This document shows positions 24,472 to 34,863 of a stretch of 64,000 nucleotides of DNA, piece after piece. Below the pieces are notes generated by a model, which ran no database searches, was not told the DNA's origin, and worked only from the letters and a program-made list of their open reading frames with translations. Within the stretch, counting starts at the first letter, position 1; the number at the start of each line of letters is the position of its first letter. The position numbers and the translations under genes were made by a program. The stretch comes from Neobacillus muris (GTDB lineage Bacteria > Bacillota > Bacilli > Bacillales > Cytobacillaceae), in assembly GCF_943193175.1 (NCBI RefSeq), contig NZ_CALPDF010000009.1:60099-124098 (forward strand), in the 5' to 3' direction.

Positions 24472-27030
24472 TTATAGCCCGCATTTTAATTGGGTACCAC
24501 AGTTTGAACATGTATTGCAGCCCCCGATTTCTTCAACTTTTCCTTTACGGCAGACTGGACATGTATTGCCAACCTCAGAACCAATCGTTACGTCTGTTGA
24601 ACGAAGATCACTTATGGTATCAACTAGAACGACGTGCTGTTTTGGTTTTTCTTTGAAGACCAGTTTTTCTTCTTCAATATTTTCTTCAGCCTTGAGTGTC
24701 AATACTTGGGAATCACGCGATCCGTCTACATAGACAGTACCGCCTTTGGCGCCGCCGCGGTATAGACGCTCGTATACTTTTTCAACCTGCTCAACGCTAT
24801 AGCCTTTTGGTGCATTGACTGTTTTGCTGATAGAGCTGTCAATCCAGCGCTGGATGACACATTGAACATCAGCATGTGCCTCTGGTGCCAATTCCATTGC
24901 AGTAACAAACCAGTTTGGCAGATTATTTTGTTCAGCTTCTGGGTGGCGGCCTAAATACTCTTGTACGATATCAGCGTGAACTTCAATAAATTTGCCAAGA
25001 CGTCCGCTCCGGAAATAAGAAAAGGAAAAATAAGGTTCCAGTCCTGTAGAAACTCCAACCATCGTCCCAGTGGATCCCGTAGGAGCAACAGTAAGCAAAT
25101 GTGAATTTCTAATTCCCGCTTCAAGGATTGATTGACGGATATCTTCAGGCATTTTTTTCATATAACCAGTCTGAATAAATGCTTGTCTTAGACGGTTTGT
25201 TTCTTCTTCCGTTTCCCCAGTCAAGAATGGGAAGCTGCCTTTTTCTTTTGCTAATTCAATAGATGTTCTATATGCAGTTGTTGCAATTGTTTCAAATACT
25301 TTATCCACAAGCTCGTTTCCTTCTGGTGAACCATATTCAGTTTCACAGTAGATAAGCAGGTCATGCAGTCCCATTACGCCGAGACCGACTCGGCGCTCAC
25401 CAAGAGCTTGTTTTTTATTTTCTTCCAAGAAGTATGGAGTGGCATTGATCACATTGTCCTGCATACGCACGCCAACAGCTACCGTTTTCTTAAGCTTTTC
25501 AAAATTGACCGTTTTGGTTTCCTTGTCTGCCATTTCCGCTAGGTTTACAGCTGCAAGGTTACACACTGAATAAGGTGCAAGCGGCTGTTCCCCACATGGA
25601 TTTGTTGCTACTACTTGCTGTCCATATGCTTTTGCATTGGTCATGTCATTGGCATTGTCGATGAAGAAGATTCCAGGCTCTGCTGAGTAAGTTGCACAAA
25701 TATTGATCAGATTCCAAAGTTCTTTAGCTCTAATCTTTTTGTAGACCCGTACTTTGTGCCCCAATTTCTCCCACTCACGAACATCTCCAACTTGATGCCA
25801 CTGTTCATTGTAAATCTTCATTTCCTCTTGATCGTATGCTTCAACATAAGGGAAACGCAATTCGTATTCACTATCATTTTCAACAGCTTCCATAAATTCT
25901 TTTGTTAAGCATACAGAGATGTTTGCACCTGTTAAGAATTCAGGATTATGAACGGCATAATGGCCGCCAGTTGCCAGTTTTTCTTCTGCCTCAGCGATAA
26001 TTTCTTCCGAGAAACCTCCTAAGCCAGGAATCACTTTATAGTTCACAATCCCTTGATACATTGCTCTTTCCTGTGCTGTTAATGGTGTAAACTTCAGCTT
26101 ATCTTTAGCAAGCTTTTTAATTGTTTCATCTTTTGTATTTTCAATTAAGAACCGCAAGATTCTTGGATTTTGCATTTTGGAAATAATAAATTCAATAATA
26201 TCTGGATGCCAGTCAGCCAGCATGATCATTTGTGCACCTCTGCGACTGCCACCCTGCTCAACCAAATGGGTCAATTTCGCAATATCATCCAGCCATGAAA
26301 CGGATCCAGATGACTTCCCATTGACCCCCCTTGCCAAAGTATTTCGAGGCCGTAACGTTGAACCATTGGTTCCAACCCCGCCGCCGCGGCTCATAATTTC
26401 CATTACCTGTTTACGGTGGTCGGAAATCCCTTCACGAGAATCCGCTACAAACGGCATGACGTAACAGTTAAAATAGGTTACCTCGGTACCCGTGCCCGCT
26501 CCGTAAAGAACACGGCCAGCCGGAATGAAGTTCAAATTAACAAGCTCTTGGTAGAACTTCTCGGTCCACTCAATCCGCTTCTCTTCCGTCATTTCCACTT
26601 CAGCCAGCCCAGTTGCCACACGCTTGGCAATTTGCTCATAAAACAATTCGAGCGGTTTTTCAATCACATCCAGTGACCGCCAAATGATTCCTGTACTCGA
26701 TTCATCTGGGCCATCCAATACGCCGCGAAACTCTTCCTCCACTAAAACCTTTGCCTTTTTCTTTTCCCAATCAATTTCCTGAATATACCCTAATCCGCGT
26801 GCAGGAAACTTAGGGTCTTCCTTAATCGTCAAAACAACAAAGTCACCATTTGTAAGGGTAATTTTTTCAGTGTCCTTAAAGGTGTAGCGATCAAGCATAA
26901 CCAAACGTGATACACCTTTGTGAGTTATTTTCATATCTGGGGTAACTGGGTGTACCTGGGGAAATAAGCGGATATCCTCATTCAACCTTTCAAAATCAAT
27001 ATTTAATTTTTGTCTAAAAACAACAGACAT
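24472..27030 (-). CDS. nrdJ: Adenosylcobalamin-dependent (class II) ribonucleotide reductase
   Basis: An 852-residue enzyme that makes deoxyribonucleotides with coenzyme B12 and no oxygen need. Seen: the fingerprint NPCGEQPLAPYSVCNLAAVNLAEM, the active-site cysteine region GANISVCLTKEFM, the TYFNCYVMPF start of the barrel, the loop SPTG-like APTGSTGTMVGVSTGLEPYFS, and a C-terminal zinc ribbon CPVCRKGKVEE...CNTCSNCG ending LKCGL. It stands alone with its own promoter and terminator, behind two NrdR-box-like sites. B. subtilis lacks this class, so it is an acquired or lineage-specific gene. It implies B12 uptake or synthesis by the host. Confidence 0.95.
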   Translation of the reverse strand: MSVVFRQKLNIDFERLNEDIRLFPQVHPVTPDMKITHKGVSRLVMLDRYTFKDTEKITLTNGDFVVLTIKEDPKFPARGLGYIQEIDWEKKKAKVLVEEEFRGVLDGPDESSTGIIWRSLDVIEKPLELFYEQIAKRVATGLAEVEMTEEKRIEWTEKFYQELVNLNFIPAGRVLYGAGTGTEVTYFNCYVMPFVADSREGISDHRKQVMEIMSRGGGVGTNGSTLRPRNTLARGVNGKSSGSVSWLDDIAKLTHLVEQGGSRRGAQMIMLADWHPDIIEFIISKMQNPRILRFLIENTKDETIKKLAKDKLKFTPLTAQERAMYQGIVNYKVIPGLGGFSEEIIAEAEEKLATGGHYAVHNPEFLTGANISVCLTKEFMEAVENDSEYELRFPYVEAYDQEEMKIYNEQWHQVGDVREWEKLGHKVRVYKKIRAKELWNLINICATYSAEPGIFFIDNANDMTNAKAYGQQVVATNPCGEQPLAPYSVCNLAAVNLAEMADKETKTVNFEKLKKTVAVGVRMQDNVINATPYFLEENKKQALGERRVGLGVMGLHDLLIYCETEYGSPEGNELVDKVFETIATTAYRTSIELAKEKGSFPFLTGETEEETNRLRQAFIQTGYMKKMPEDIRQSILEAGIRNSHLLTVAPTGSTGTMVGVSTGLEPYFSFSYFRSGRLGKFIEVHADIVQEYLGRHPEAEQNNLPNWFVTAMELAPEAHADVQCVIQRWIDSSISKTVNAPKGYSVEQVEKVYERLYRGGAKGGTVYVDGSRDSQVLTLKAEENIEEEKLVFKEKPKQHVVLVDTISDLRSTDVTIGSEVGNTCPVCRKGKVEEIGGCNTCSNCGTQLKCGL

Positions 27031-27138
27031 GAGAACAACTCCTTCAACTAATATATCTCTATGTGCTAGATTCTAGTTGTCCAAGCTAGATCTAGTTGAC
27101 TTCATATACTAAAGGTATCATAGCTGGGCCAAAAAAAT

Positions 27139-27182
27139 CAATATATAGTATCCAAATTAATTTCGACACCACAATATATTGT
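27139..27182 (-). promoter_or_regulatory. Tandem NrdR boxes
   Basis: ACAATATATTGT (27171-27182) and CAATATATAGT (27139-27149) resemble the NrdR box ACACwATATAtwGTGT. They are 33 bases apart, about three helical turns, as expected for cooperative NrdR binding. They overlap the likely nrdJ promoter. Confidence 0.65.
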
Positions 27183-27333
27183 ATAACGAGCAAAGAATAT
27201 TTATTTTGTCAAACACAAAAATAAATAGATTTACGAGAGAATAATAGATTTTCTACATTTTTCTCTATAAAACAAGTAATTTTAACAAATTTTGCGGGTT
27301 GCCTTTAAAGAAACCGAACGTCCCCAAAAAAAG

Positions 27334-27361
27334 GAAAAAAGCGGCAAACACCGCTTTCCGT
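27334..27361 (-). terminator. Terminator after lipM
   Basis: AAAGCGG pairs with CCGCTTT around a 6-base loop, followed on the minus strand by a T run. It overlaps the lipM stop region. Confidence 0.85.
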
Positions 27362-27362
27362 T

Positions 27363-28199
27363 TTAGCGTTTAAAATTCCAATCATCGTTCTCATATCGTT
27401 CTTTCGCTAATTTCTCAACGTGCTCCATTTCCTCATCACTTAGCTGATAAGGCACCAATTCAATTTCAAGCCCTTCAGCGAATCCCTTATAAAAAGCTTC
27501 CTTCGCTTCCTCCAGCGTGATCTTCCTTGGACTGATTTCATTAATCGCAACCGCTTTATTCTTAAAGGACTTTTTCATCCTTTCCTTTACCCGGTCGTTT
27601 GGATATTTGAACAAGCTGAACAGTTTGTCCTCATCTAAATCCAATAAAATGGAACCATGTTGGAGAATAACCCCTTTTTGCCTCGTCTGGGCGCTGCCGG
27701 CTACCTTCCGGCCTTCCACAACCAGCTCATACCAGCTTGGCGCATCAAAACATACAGCAGACCGGGGATTCTTTAAAGCATCCCGCTCCTCAGCTGTCCT
27801 GGGAACAGCAAAATACGCTTCCAAACCCAACTGATGGAACCCTTTTAATATCCCTTCTGAAATGACCCGATATGCTTCCGTCACTGTTTTCGGCATCTTA
27901 GGATGCTCTTCCGTTACGATTACGCTGTAGGTTAACTCATGCTCATGGAGCACGCCTCGGCCGCCTGTTGGTCTTCTCACAAATCCAAGCTGATGAGCCT
28001 TAACGGCCTCCATGTCAATTTCCTTTTCCACCTTTTGAAAATAGCCAACAGATAAGGTTGGCGGATTCCAGCCATAAAACCGTATGACCGGGGGAAACTT
28101 CCCTTCACTATGCCAATCAAGCAGCGCTTCATCCAGCGCCATATTAAACGACGGTGAGCAATTCCCCGAATCAATAAAACGCCATGTTTCCTTATTCAT
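27363..28199 (-). CDS. lipM: Octanoyltransferase LipM
   Basis: A 278-residue octanoyl-[acyl carrier protein]:protein transferase that loads octanoyl from ACP onto GcvH, the first step of lipoate assembly. Cys150 in [12 protein letters not shown] is the acyl-enzyme nucleophile, at the same number as in B. subtilis Lip[19 protein letters not shown] and [22 protein letters not shown] are the family motifs. It lies near the glycine-cleavage genes, whose H protein needs lipoate. Divergent from yqhL. Confidence 0.95.
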   Translation of the reverse strand: MNKETWRFIDSGNCSPSFNMALDEALLDWHSEGKFPPVIRFYGWNPPTLSVGYFQKVEKEIDMEAVKAHQLGFVRRPTGGRGVLHEHELTYSVIVTEEHPKMPKTVTEAYRVISEGILKGFHQLGLEAYFAVPRTAEERDALKNPRSAVCFDAPSWYELVVEGRKVAGSAQTRQKGVILQHGSILLDLDEDKLFSLFKYPNDRVKERMKKSFKNKAVAINEISPRKITLEEAKEAFYKGFAEGLEIELVPYQLSDEEMEHVEKLAKERYENDDWNFKR

Positions 28200-28376
28200 G
28201 CAAAAACCTCTTTTACGAATTTATCTTTTTCAGTCTATCAAACTCTAGTTGAATTTCAAAATTAGAGATACTGGGATAATTTTTTATCAAGATTTTTTAC
28301 TATTCATCTTTATCTTTATGGGTTTGACCACTATAATAAATACTAGTGCAGAAAAGCCTGAAAGGAGCAAAAGAAG

Positions 28377-28760
28377 TTGAATACACTTATTTATTTACTA
28401 GTTATCATCGGCGCTATGGCTATTTACTCCATTGCTAATTATTTTCGTCAAAAAAAGATTGTAAAAACGGTATCTGAAGAAGAATTTCGTGCTGGTTATC
28501 GAAAGGCACAATTGATAGATGTTCGTGAACCAAATGAGTTTGAAGGCGGTCATATTCTAGGCGCCCGGAATATTCCGATGTCGCAATTAAAAATGCGGAT
28601 GAAAGAACTCCGGCCCGATCTTCCTGTTTATTTATATTGCCAAAGCGGTACGCGCAGTGCCCGTGCAGCTCAAATGCTGTATAAGAATGGCTATAAAGAT
28701 CTGACCCAGCTTCAAGGCGGATTTAAAAAGTGGTCTGGAAAAGTTAAGACAAAGAAATAA
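28377..28760 (+). CDS. yqhL: Rhodanese-like protein YqhL
   Basis: A 127-residue protein: an N-terminal membrane anchor (residues 4-22) and a single rhodanese domain with the active loop CQSGTRS (Cys88). It probably handles sulfane sulfur at the membrane; the substrate is unknown. The start is TTG at 28377 with AAAGGAGC 8 bases upstream. Divergent from lipM and convergent with gcvPB, as in B. subtilis. Confidence 0.92.
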   Translation: MNTLIYLLVIIGAMAIYSIANYFRQKKIVKTVSEEEFRAGYRKAQLIDVREPNEFEGGHILGARNIPMSQLKMRMKELRPDLPVYLYCQSGTRSARAAQMLYKNGYKDLTQLQGGFKKWSGKVKTKK

Positions 28761-28762
28761 AA

Positions 28763-28796
28763 ACAAGGCACCGAATTTCTTCGGTGCCTTGTTTTT
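28763..28796. terminator. Bidirectional terminator between yqhL and gcvPB
   Basis: AACAAGGCACCGAA pairs with TTCGGTGCCTTGTT around a 4-base loop, with A and T flanks. Confidence 0.92.
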
Positions 28797-30258
28797 ATTC
28801 TGCTTTCTGATACTTTAAGATCGGCTTGCGTGCCGCAGTCGTTTCATCCAGCCGGCTCACAACTGTTGTATGCGGAGCCTCTTGGACGATTTCCGGATTT
28901 TCTTCGGCTTCCCTTGCAATTTGGATCATGGCCTCAATAAAGGCATCTAGTGTTTCTTTTGATTCAGTTTCTGTCGGTTCAATCATAATGCATTCTTCCA
29001 CATTTAGCGGGAAATAAATGGTTGGCGGATGATAGCCGAAATCAAGGAGACGTTTGGCGATGTCAAGCGTCCGGACACCCAGTTTCTTTTGTCTCCTCCC
29101 ACTTAGCACAAATTCATGCTTGCAATGCTTATCAAATGGAAGGTCATAATATTCAGCAAGCCGTCTCATCAAGTAATTGGCATTTAACACAGCGTTTTCA
29201 GTGACAGCCTTTAGACCGTCCGGCCCCATGGAACGAATATACGTATAAGCGCGGACATTGATGCCAAAGTTTCCATAGTACGGTTTTACGCGTCCAATTG
29301 ATTGCGGACGATCGTAGTCGAGCACAAACTCTGAAGCCTGCTTTGCAATAACTGGTTTTGGAAGGAACGGGATTAAGTCCGCCTTCACCCCAACAGGACC
29401 TGAACCTGGCCCGCCTCCGCCATGAGGTCCAGTAAAGGTTTTATGAAGGTTTAGGTGAACCACGTCAAAGCCCATATCACCTGGTCTGGCTTGCGAAAGG
29501 ACTGCATTTAGGTTAGCCCCGTCATAATAGAGCTTTCCGCCAGCTTCGTGGATAATTTCCGCCATTTCAAGGATATTTTCTTCAAAAAGGCCTAGCGTGT
29601 TCGGATTGGTCAGCATTAACGCTGCTGTATCTTCTCCGACAACCCTTCGTAAATCTTCCAGGTCCACTAAACCTTGCTCATTGGATGTGACTGTAATCGT
29701 TTCAAATCCCGCTATCGCAGCGGAAGCAGGATTTGTTCCATGTGCCGAATCTGGTACGATGACCTTGGTCCGATTCAAATCCCCGTTAGCTTCATGATAG
29801 GCACGAATCAGCATTAATCCGGTCCATTCCCCATGTGCGCCCGCAGCAGGCTGGAGCGTTACCTCATCCATGCCCGTAATTTCTTTTAAATGCTCCTGCA
29901 AATCATATAATAATTCAAGGGCTCCTTGGATAGAGCTCTCATCCTGAAGCGGATGGATATGGGCAAATCCATTATATCGGGCGACGTTTTCGTTGATTTT
30001 CGGATTGTATTTCATCGTACAAGACCCCAGCGGGTAAAATCCGGAATCAACACCATGATTTCTCCGTGAAAGAGAAGTATAATGGCGCATAATATCAAGC
30101 TCTGAGACCTCTGGGAGTAAAGGTTCCTCTTCTCGCAAATATCCTTCTGGAACCAAACTCTTTAGGTCAAATTCAGGCACATCCATTTCTGGGAGGCTAT
30201 ATCCTATCCGGCCAGGTGTACTAATTTCAAAAATGAGCGCTTGGTCTTGATTATGCAT
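28795..30258 (-). CDS. gcvPB: Glycine dehydrogenase (decarboxylating) subunit 2
   Basis: A 487-residue PLP subunit of the glycine-cleavage P protein. The PLP lysine is in [20 protein letters not shown]. Together with GcvPA it decarboxylates glycine and passes aminomethyl to lipoyl-GcvH. It overlaps gcvPA by 8 bases. Last gene of the gcv operon. Confidence 0.97.
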   Translation of the reverse strand: MHNQDQALIFEISTPGRIGYSLPEMDVPEFDLKSLVPEGYLREEEPLLPEVSELDIMRHYTSLSRRNHGVDSGFYPLGSCTMKYNPKINENVARYNGFAHIHPLQDESSIQGALELLYDLQEHLKEITGMDEVTLQPAAGAHGEWTGLMLIRAYHEANGDLNRTKVIVPDSAHGTNPASAAIAGFETITVTSNEQGLVDLEDLRRVVGEDTAALMLTNPNTLGLFEENILEMAEIIHEAGGKLYYDGANLNAVLSQARPGDMGFDVVHLNLHKTFTGPHGGGGPGSGPVGVKADLIPFLPKPVIAKQASEFVLDYDRPQSIGRVKPYYGNFGINVRAYTYIRSMGPDGLKAVTENAVLNANYLMRRLAEYYDLPFDKHCKHEFVLSGRRQKKLGVRTLDIAKRLLDFGYHPPTIYFPLNVEECIMIEPTETESKETLDAFIEAMIQIAREAEENPEIVQEAPHTTVVSRLDETTAARKPILKYQKAE

Positions 30259-31597
30259 GCAAATCCCCCAATTCCTTTACAAATGTGTCGATTTCTTCCT
30301 TCGTTCTTTGTTCGGTAACGGCAATCAGCATATGATTGGAAAGTTCCGGATAATCCCTGCCTAAATCATAGCCGCCAATGATTTCTTTTTGCAGCAGCTG
30401 CTGGTTTATTTCTTTTGCCGGTTTGTTAAGTTTAATGACGAATTCATTAAAGCTGCAGCCGTCATAAACAATTTCAAAGCCTGCTTGTTTAAAAGCCGTT
30501 TTTGCATAGTGGGCTTTTTGCACATTAGCCGCAGCCATTTCCCTGACGCCTTTTTTCCCAAGAGCCGTCATTGCAACCGAAGCAGCAAGGGCATTTAATG
30601 CCTGATTCGAACAAATATTGGAGGTGGCTTTATCGCGGCGGATATGCTGCTCCCTAGCTTGCAGGGTTAACACAAAGCCGCGGCGCCCTTCTTCATCTGT
30701 TGTCTGCCCGACCAATCGTCCTGGAACCTTTCGCATCAGCTTGGAAGTAACTGCAAAATACCCACAGTGCGGGCCGCCAAACGCTGTTGGAATGCCAAAA
30801 GGCTGGGCATCTCCAATGACAATATCGGCGCCTAACTTGCCAGGAGGAGTCAATATTCCTAAAGATAATGGGTTACTGGATACGACAAACAACGCTTTGT
30901 GCTGATGGATGATTTCTTCCAGATCCTTTAATGGCTCAATTCTTCCGAAAAAATTCGGATATTGAATAATGACAGAAGCCACTTCGTCATTGATCAGATT
31001 CTTCAATGCCTCTGCATCTGTAACCCCATCCTTCACCGGAACCTCCAACACCTGTAGATGCTGACCCTTTGCATACGTTTTAAGTACTTCCCGTGATTCA
31101 GGATGTACGGCTTCTGAAACAATAATGGTTTTTCGTTTTGTGTGGCCGGCACTCAGCATCGCTGCCTCAGCAAGTGCGGTCCCGCCATCATACATGGAGG
31201 AGTTCGCGACATCCATCCCGGTCAATTCACAAATCATCGTTTGGAATTCAAAAATGGCCTGAAGCTCACCCTGAGAAATTTCCGGCTGATACGGTGTATA
31301 CGCTGTATAAAACTCCGACCTGGAAATCACATGATCGACAATGACTGGAATATAATGGTCATAAACTCCAGCCCCAAGGAAGGAGACATTTGTTTTTAAA
31401 TCAGCATTTTTGCTTGACAGCTTAAACAGCTCTTTCATCAAAGCCGGTTCCGATTTGGCTGGTTTGATATTATATTCTCTTTTAAACCTCACCTTTTCAG
31501 GGATATCGCTGAAAAGTTCATCTACGGACGAAACTCCGATTGTCTCGAGCATGGTCCGCTTATCATGATCAGTCATAGGTAAATAGCGATGTTGCAT
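30251..31597 (-). CDS. gcvPA: Glycine dehydrogenase (decarboxylating) subunit 1
   Basis: A 448-residue P-protein alpha subunit. Family motifs: [29 protein letters not shown], and [21 protein letters not shown]. It forms a heterotetramer with GcvPB. The start follows GGAGGGAG 9 bases upstream. It lies between gcvT and gcvPB in one operon under the glycine riboswitch. Confidence 0.97.
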   Translation of the reverse strand: MQHRYLPMTDHDKRTMLETIGVSSVDELFSDIPEKVRFKREYNIKPAKSEPALMKELFKLSSKNADLKTNVSFLGAGVYDHYIPVIVDHVISRSEFYTAYTPYQPEISQGELQAIFEFQTMICELTGMDVANSSMYDGGTALAEAAMLSAGHTKRKTIIVSEAVHPESREVLKTYAKGQHLQVLEVPVKDGVTDAEALKNLINDEVASVIIQYPNFFGRIEPLKDLEEIIHQHKALFVVSSNPLSLGILTPPGKLGADIVIGDAQPFGIPTAFGGPHCGYFAVTSKLMRKVPGRLVGQTTDEEGRRGFVLTLQAREQHIRRDKATSNICSNQALNALAASVAMTALGKKGVREMAAANVQKAHYAKTAFKQAGFEIVYDGCSFNEFVIKLNKPAKEINQQLLQKEIIGGYDLGRDYPELSNHMLIAVTEQRTKEEIDTFVKELGDLHA

Positions 31598-31615
31598 TTT
31601 GTTTTCTCCCTCCTG

Positions 31616-32722
31616 CTATTGCTTTTCTCTTTTATAAAAAGGTGTTGAAACCACTTTTGCTTTTAACCGTTTTCCGCGGATTTCTATTTCCACTTCAGTA
31701 TCCAATTCACTGAATTCAGTTGAAATTAGCGCTAACCCGATGTTTCGCTTTAAGGATGGTGACTGGGTTCCCGTCGTAACTTCCCCGATCTTCTGGCCGC
31801 CTTTATAGACAGGATAGCCATGGCGCGGGATTCCACGGTCAATCATTTCAACTCCGACAATTTTCCTTGCCAGTCCTTGTTCTTTTTGCTTCAATAAAGC
31901 AGGTTTTCCGATAAAATCAGCTGCTTTACTCAATTTCACGGCAAAACCAATCCCTGCTTCAAGCGGCGAAATTTCTGGAGATAATTCCTGGCCGTAAAGA
32001 GCTAAGTTTGCTTCGAAACGAAGCGTATCACGTGCACCCAATCCACAAGGAATAACCCCTTCTTCCTTCCCAGCTGCTAAAATTAACCTCCATAAAGCGA
32101 CAGCATCTTTAGCATGGCAATAGAGCTCAAATCCGTCCTCACCCGTATATCCTGTTCTTGAAATGAGGGCAGTGATGCCATTTAGGTCTGCCTGCTGTTG
32201 GAATTTAAAGGAGCCCATTTGCTCTAAATCAATGCTCCGTACAAGCTTTTGCAAAACCTGTTGGGCAAGCGGTCCCTGCAATGCCAGCTGGGCAGTCGTT
32301 TCAGATAAAATATCAATGGACACATCGCCTTCTAAGTGTTCCTCAAGCCACTTATAGTCCTTTTCAATATTGGATGCATTGACAACGAGTAAATAGTGAT
32401 CATCCTCAAGTTTATAAACAAGCAAATCATCCACTGTACCGCCATTTTCATTGCACATCACGGTATATTGGGCACTGCCATTTGCTAGTTTGGCAATATC
32501 ATTGGTCATCATTTTTTGCAAGTATTTCAGGCTGTCAACACCCTTTACTTCCACTTCTCCCATATGGGATACATCAAACAAACCTGCTCTCATTCTTACC
32601 GCTTCATGCTCTTCCTTGATGCTGGAAAATTGGACAGGCAGCTCCCAGCCTCCGAAATCAATCGTTTTCCCGCCGTATTCGCAATATACCTCAAACAGCG
32701 GAGTTCGTTTTAAATCGGACAT
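31616..32722 (-). CDS. gcvT: Aminomethyltransferase (glycine cleavage T protein)
   Basis: A 368-residue folate-dependent T protein that moves the C1 unit from aminomethyl-GcvH to tetrahydrofolate. Seen: [40 protein letters not shown] with the folate-binding Asp/Glu region, and [20 protein letters not shown]. First gene of gcvT-PA-PB, directly controlled by the riboswitch upstream. Confidence 0.97.
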   Translation of the reverse strand: MSDLKRTPLFEVYCEYGGKTIDFGGWELPVQFSSIKEEHEAVRMRAGLFDVSHMGEVEVKGVDSLKYLQKMMTNDIAKLANGSAQYTVMCNENGGTVDDLLVYKLEDDHYLLVVNASNIEKDYKWLEEHLEGDVSIDILSETTAQLALQGPLAQQVLQKLVRSIDLEQMGSFKFQQQADLNGITALISRTGYTGEDGFELYCHAKDAVALWRLILAAGKEEGVIPCGLGARDTLRFEANLALYGQELSPEISPLEAGIGFAVKLSKAADFIGKPALLKQKEQGLARKIVGVEMIDRGIPRHGYPVYKGGQKIGEVTTGTQSPSLKRNIGLALISTEFSELDTEVEIEIRGKRLKAKVVSTPFYKREKQ

Positions 32723-33171
32723 TCGATAACCCCCTACATTTAATGATGGCTCATAGAATTAAGTTTTCTTTCTTTTATAAGAGTTGAAAAAATTCAGGCT
32801 GCAAAGGGCATAAAAAAAGACAGAGACCTCCCTTTTCTACGAAAAGTGGTCTCTGTCCTTGCACCTGAAAGTTTAACCAATTATGGCGTTCCCCTTTGGT
32901 GGCTGCCTTTTGGCAGCACTCTCCAGAGCTGCGTCAAACAAGTGTACTTTTGCCTGAGAGATTCACAGGTTATCTGTTTGCTCCTTCGGCGCTGCCAACG
33001 CAGTCTCTCCCCTTGTTCTCATCCGCATTTATAATATTTTCCAAGTTGGTCATAATAAATATACTTAATTAAAAAGATACTCTTTATGAAAATATTTAAA
33101 ACTTTCTAAGCTATTATCATCCTACCATTAAACCAAAGGTTTAAGCAATCATTTTTAAAGGAGCTGATAAC
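32723..33171. other. Intergenic region with glycine riboswitch and divergent promoters, 449 bp
   Basis: It contains the riboswitch (listed separately), the gcvT promoter to its right, and the yqhH promoter. No further gene was seen. Confidence 0.7.
32811..33020 (-). promoter_or_regulatory. Tandem glycine riboswitch with terminator
   Basis: On the minus strand the leader begins GGGGAGAGACTGCG, continues through GCGCCGAAGGAGCAA and AATCTCTCAGGCAAAAG (first aptamer), then CTCTGGAGAG, CACCAAAGGGGAACGCC and CTTTCAGGTGCAAGGACAG (second aptamer). These are the conserved gcvT-element blocks. A strong stem GACAGAGACC.../...GGTCTCTGTC with a T run (32811-32857) is the expression platform. Glycine is expected to turn the operon on. 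Confidence 0.95.
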
Positions 33172-34863
33172 ATGACCGTTGACATCCATTTTGATTCCTC
33201 CTGGCAGGATGATTTTTTACATAAAATCGACCATGATGGCCCATGGGGAAATTGGGAATTGTTTAAGCTTGCCATTGATATCGAAAAACAGCTGGTCATT
33301 CCAGAGTTTGAAGGACTGCAGGCACCCAAACATCTGCCAAACTTAACCCCGCTGCCCCATCAGCTTGAAACGGCCAAACAGGTGATTGAAAATATGAATG
33401 GAAAAGCCATTCTTGCGGATGAAGTGGGTCTTGGGAAAACCATTGAAGCCGGCCTTATTTTAAAAGAGTATATGATTCGCGGACTGGTGAAAAAAGTGCT
33501 GATTCTTGTGCCCGCCTCGCTGGTTACCCAATGGGCGCAAGAATTAAACAATAAATTTTATATTCCGGCAATTACCCAAAGGAAAAGCTATGTTTGGGAG
33601 CAAGCGGATGTCGTAGTATCTTCTATTGACACGGCCAAACGAAATCCGCACAGGGATATCATTTATCAACAGAATTACGATCTGATTATTATTGATGAAG
33701 CCCATAAACTCAAAAATAATAAAACCAAAAACTATGAATTTGTCCAAAACCTGAAAAAAAAATTTTGTTTACTGTTAACTGCCACGCCAATCCAAAACCG
33801 GATTGAAGAAATTTTTAACCTTGTTTCGCTGTTAAAGCCAGGCCATTTAGGCAGCCAAACGGCATTTTATGAAAAATATAAACGGGATGCCCGCTCACTC
33901 AATGGTGATGAGCATCTAAAAGAATTAGTGAACAAGGTCATGATCCGCAACCGCAGGGCTGATACTGGCATTGAATGGACGAAACGTCATGTAGAAACGA
34001 TTCCCATCGAATTTTCCCCATCAGAAAAAGAGCTGTACGATGCCATCAATGACCTTAAATCGGCAGGCGACTGGATCCAGGCAAGCAGTTTTTCTGTGAT
34101 GACCTTACAGCGCGAAGCATGCAGCAGCAGGGAAGCAGTGTTTTATACACTTAAAAACATGCTGCAAAAGCACGAAAATCCTACGCAGGCTTACGAGGAT
34201 CAAATTGCGTTTTTAATCAAAAAAGTGGAAGCGGTCCAAACCAATTCAAAAGCAGAAAAGGCGCTGGAATTAATCCAGCAAATGAATGATAAGGTGATTA
34301 TTTTCACGGAATACCGCGCCACCCAGTTGTATTTGCAATGGTTTTTAAAACAGCATGGCATATCTTCCGTCCCTTTCCGAGGCGGATTTAAGCGGGGAAA
34401 AAAAGATTGGATGCGGCAATTATTCCAAAATAATATGCAGGTCCTGATTGCTACAGAAGCAGGCGGAGAAGGAATTAACCTGCAATTCTGCCATCATATC
34501 ATTAACTTTGACCTGCCATGGAACCCGATGCGGCTGGAGCAGCGAATCGGCCGGATTCACCGGCTTGGCCAGGAACAGGATGTCAAAATCTATAACTTCG
34601 CCATTAAAAATACGGTAGAGGAGCATATTTTAAAGCTTTTATATGAAAAAATTGACTTGTTTGAAAAAGTAATTGGCGAACTTGATGATATTTTAACCAA
34701 ATTGGAATTTGGGAATTTAGAGGACCATTTAATCGATATTTTTGGAAAATCGCGTTCTGAAGGTGAAATGAGAATTAAGATGGAGAACCTGTCCTCCATG
34801 ATTGAATTTGCCCAAAATATGAAGGAGGAGGGAAATTCCCGTGCAGCAGCAGGAAATTCATAA
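33172..34863 (+). CDS. yqhH: SNF2-family helicase-like ATPase YqhH
   Basis: A 563-residue DEAD/SNF2 protein. Walker A is DEVGLGKTIEAGLILKEY, Walker B is IIIDEAHKLKN, motif III is LLTATPIQN, and the second RecA domain has FTEYRATQLYLQW, EAGGEGINLQFC and QRIGRIHRLGQ. It moves along DNA or strips proteins; its exact role is not known. Gene yqhG overlaps its end. Same place as in B. subtilis. Confidence 0.95.
   Translation: MTVDIHFDSSWQDDFLHKIDHDGPWGNWELFKLAIDIEKQLVIPEFEGLQAPKHLPNLTPLPHQLETAKQVIENMNGKAILADEVGLGKTIEAGLILKEYMIRGLVKKVLILVPASLVTQWAQELNNKFYIPAITQRKSYVWEQADVVVSSIDTAKRNPHRDIIYQQNYDLIIIDEAHKLKNNKTKNYEFVQNLKKKFCLLLTATPIQNRIEEIFNLVSLLKPGHLGSQTAFYEKYKRDARSLNGDEHLKELVNKVMIRNRRADTGIEWTKRHVETIPIEFSPSEKELYDAINDLKSAGDWIQASSFSVMTLQREACSSREAVFYTLKNMLQKHENPTQAYEDQIAFLIKKVEAVQTNSKAEKALELIQQMNDKVIIFTEYRATQLYLQWFLKQHGISSVPFRGGFKRGKKDWMRQLFQNNMQVLIATEAGGEGINLQFCHHIINFDLPWNPMRLEQRIGRIHRLGQEQDVKIYNFAIKNTVEEHILKLLYEKIDLFEKVIGELDDILTKLEFGNLEDHLIDIFGKSRSEGEMRIKMENLSSMIEFAQNMKEEGNSRAAAGNS

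Larger units (their letters stand above)
27031..27362. other. Intergenic region upstream of nrdJ, 332 bp
   Basis: It holds the nrdJ promoter with two NrdR-like boxes and the lipM terminator. It is AT-rich. I saw no cobalamin riboswitch. Confidence 0.6.

Noticed and set aside
27031..27362. Cobalamin riboswitch before nrdJ
   Set aside because: The leader is short and AT-rich and lacks the conserved B12-box; NrdR boxes explain control better.
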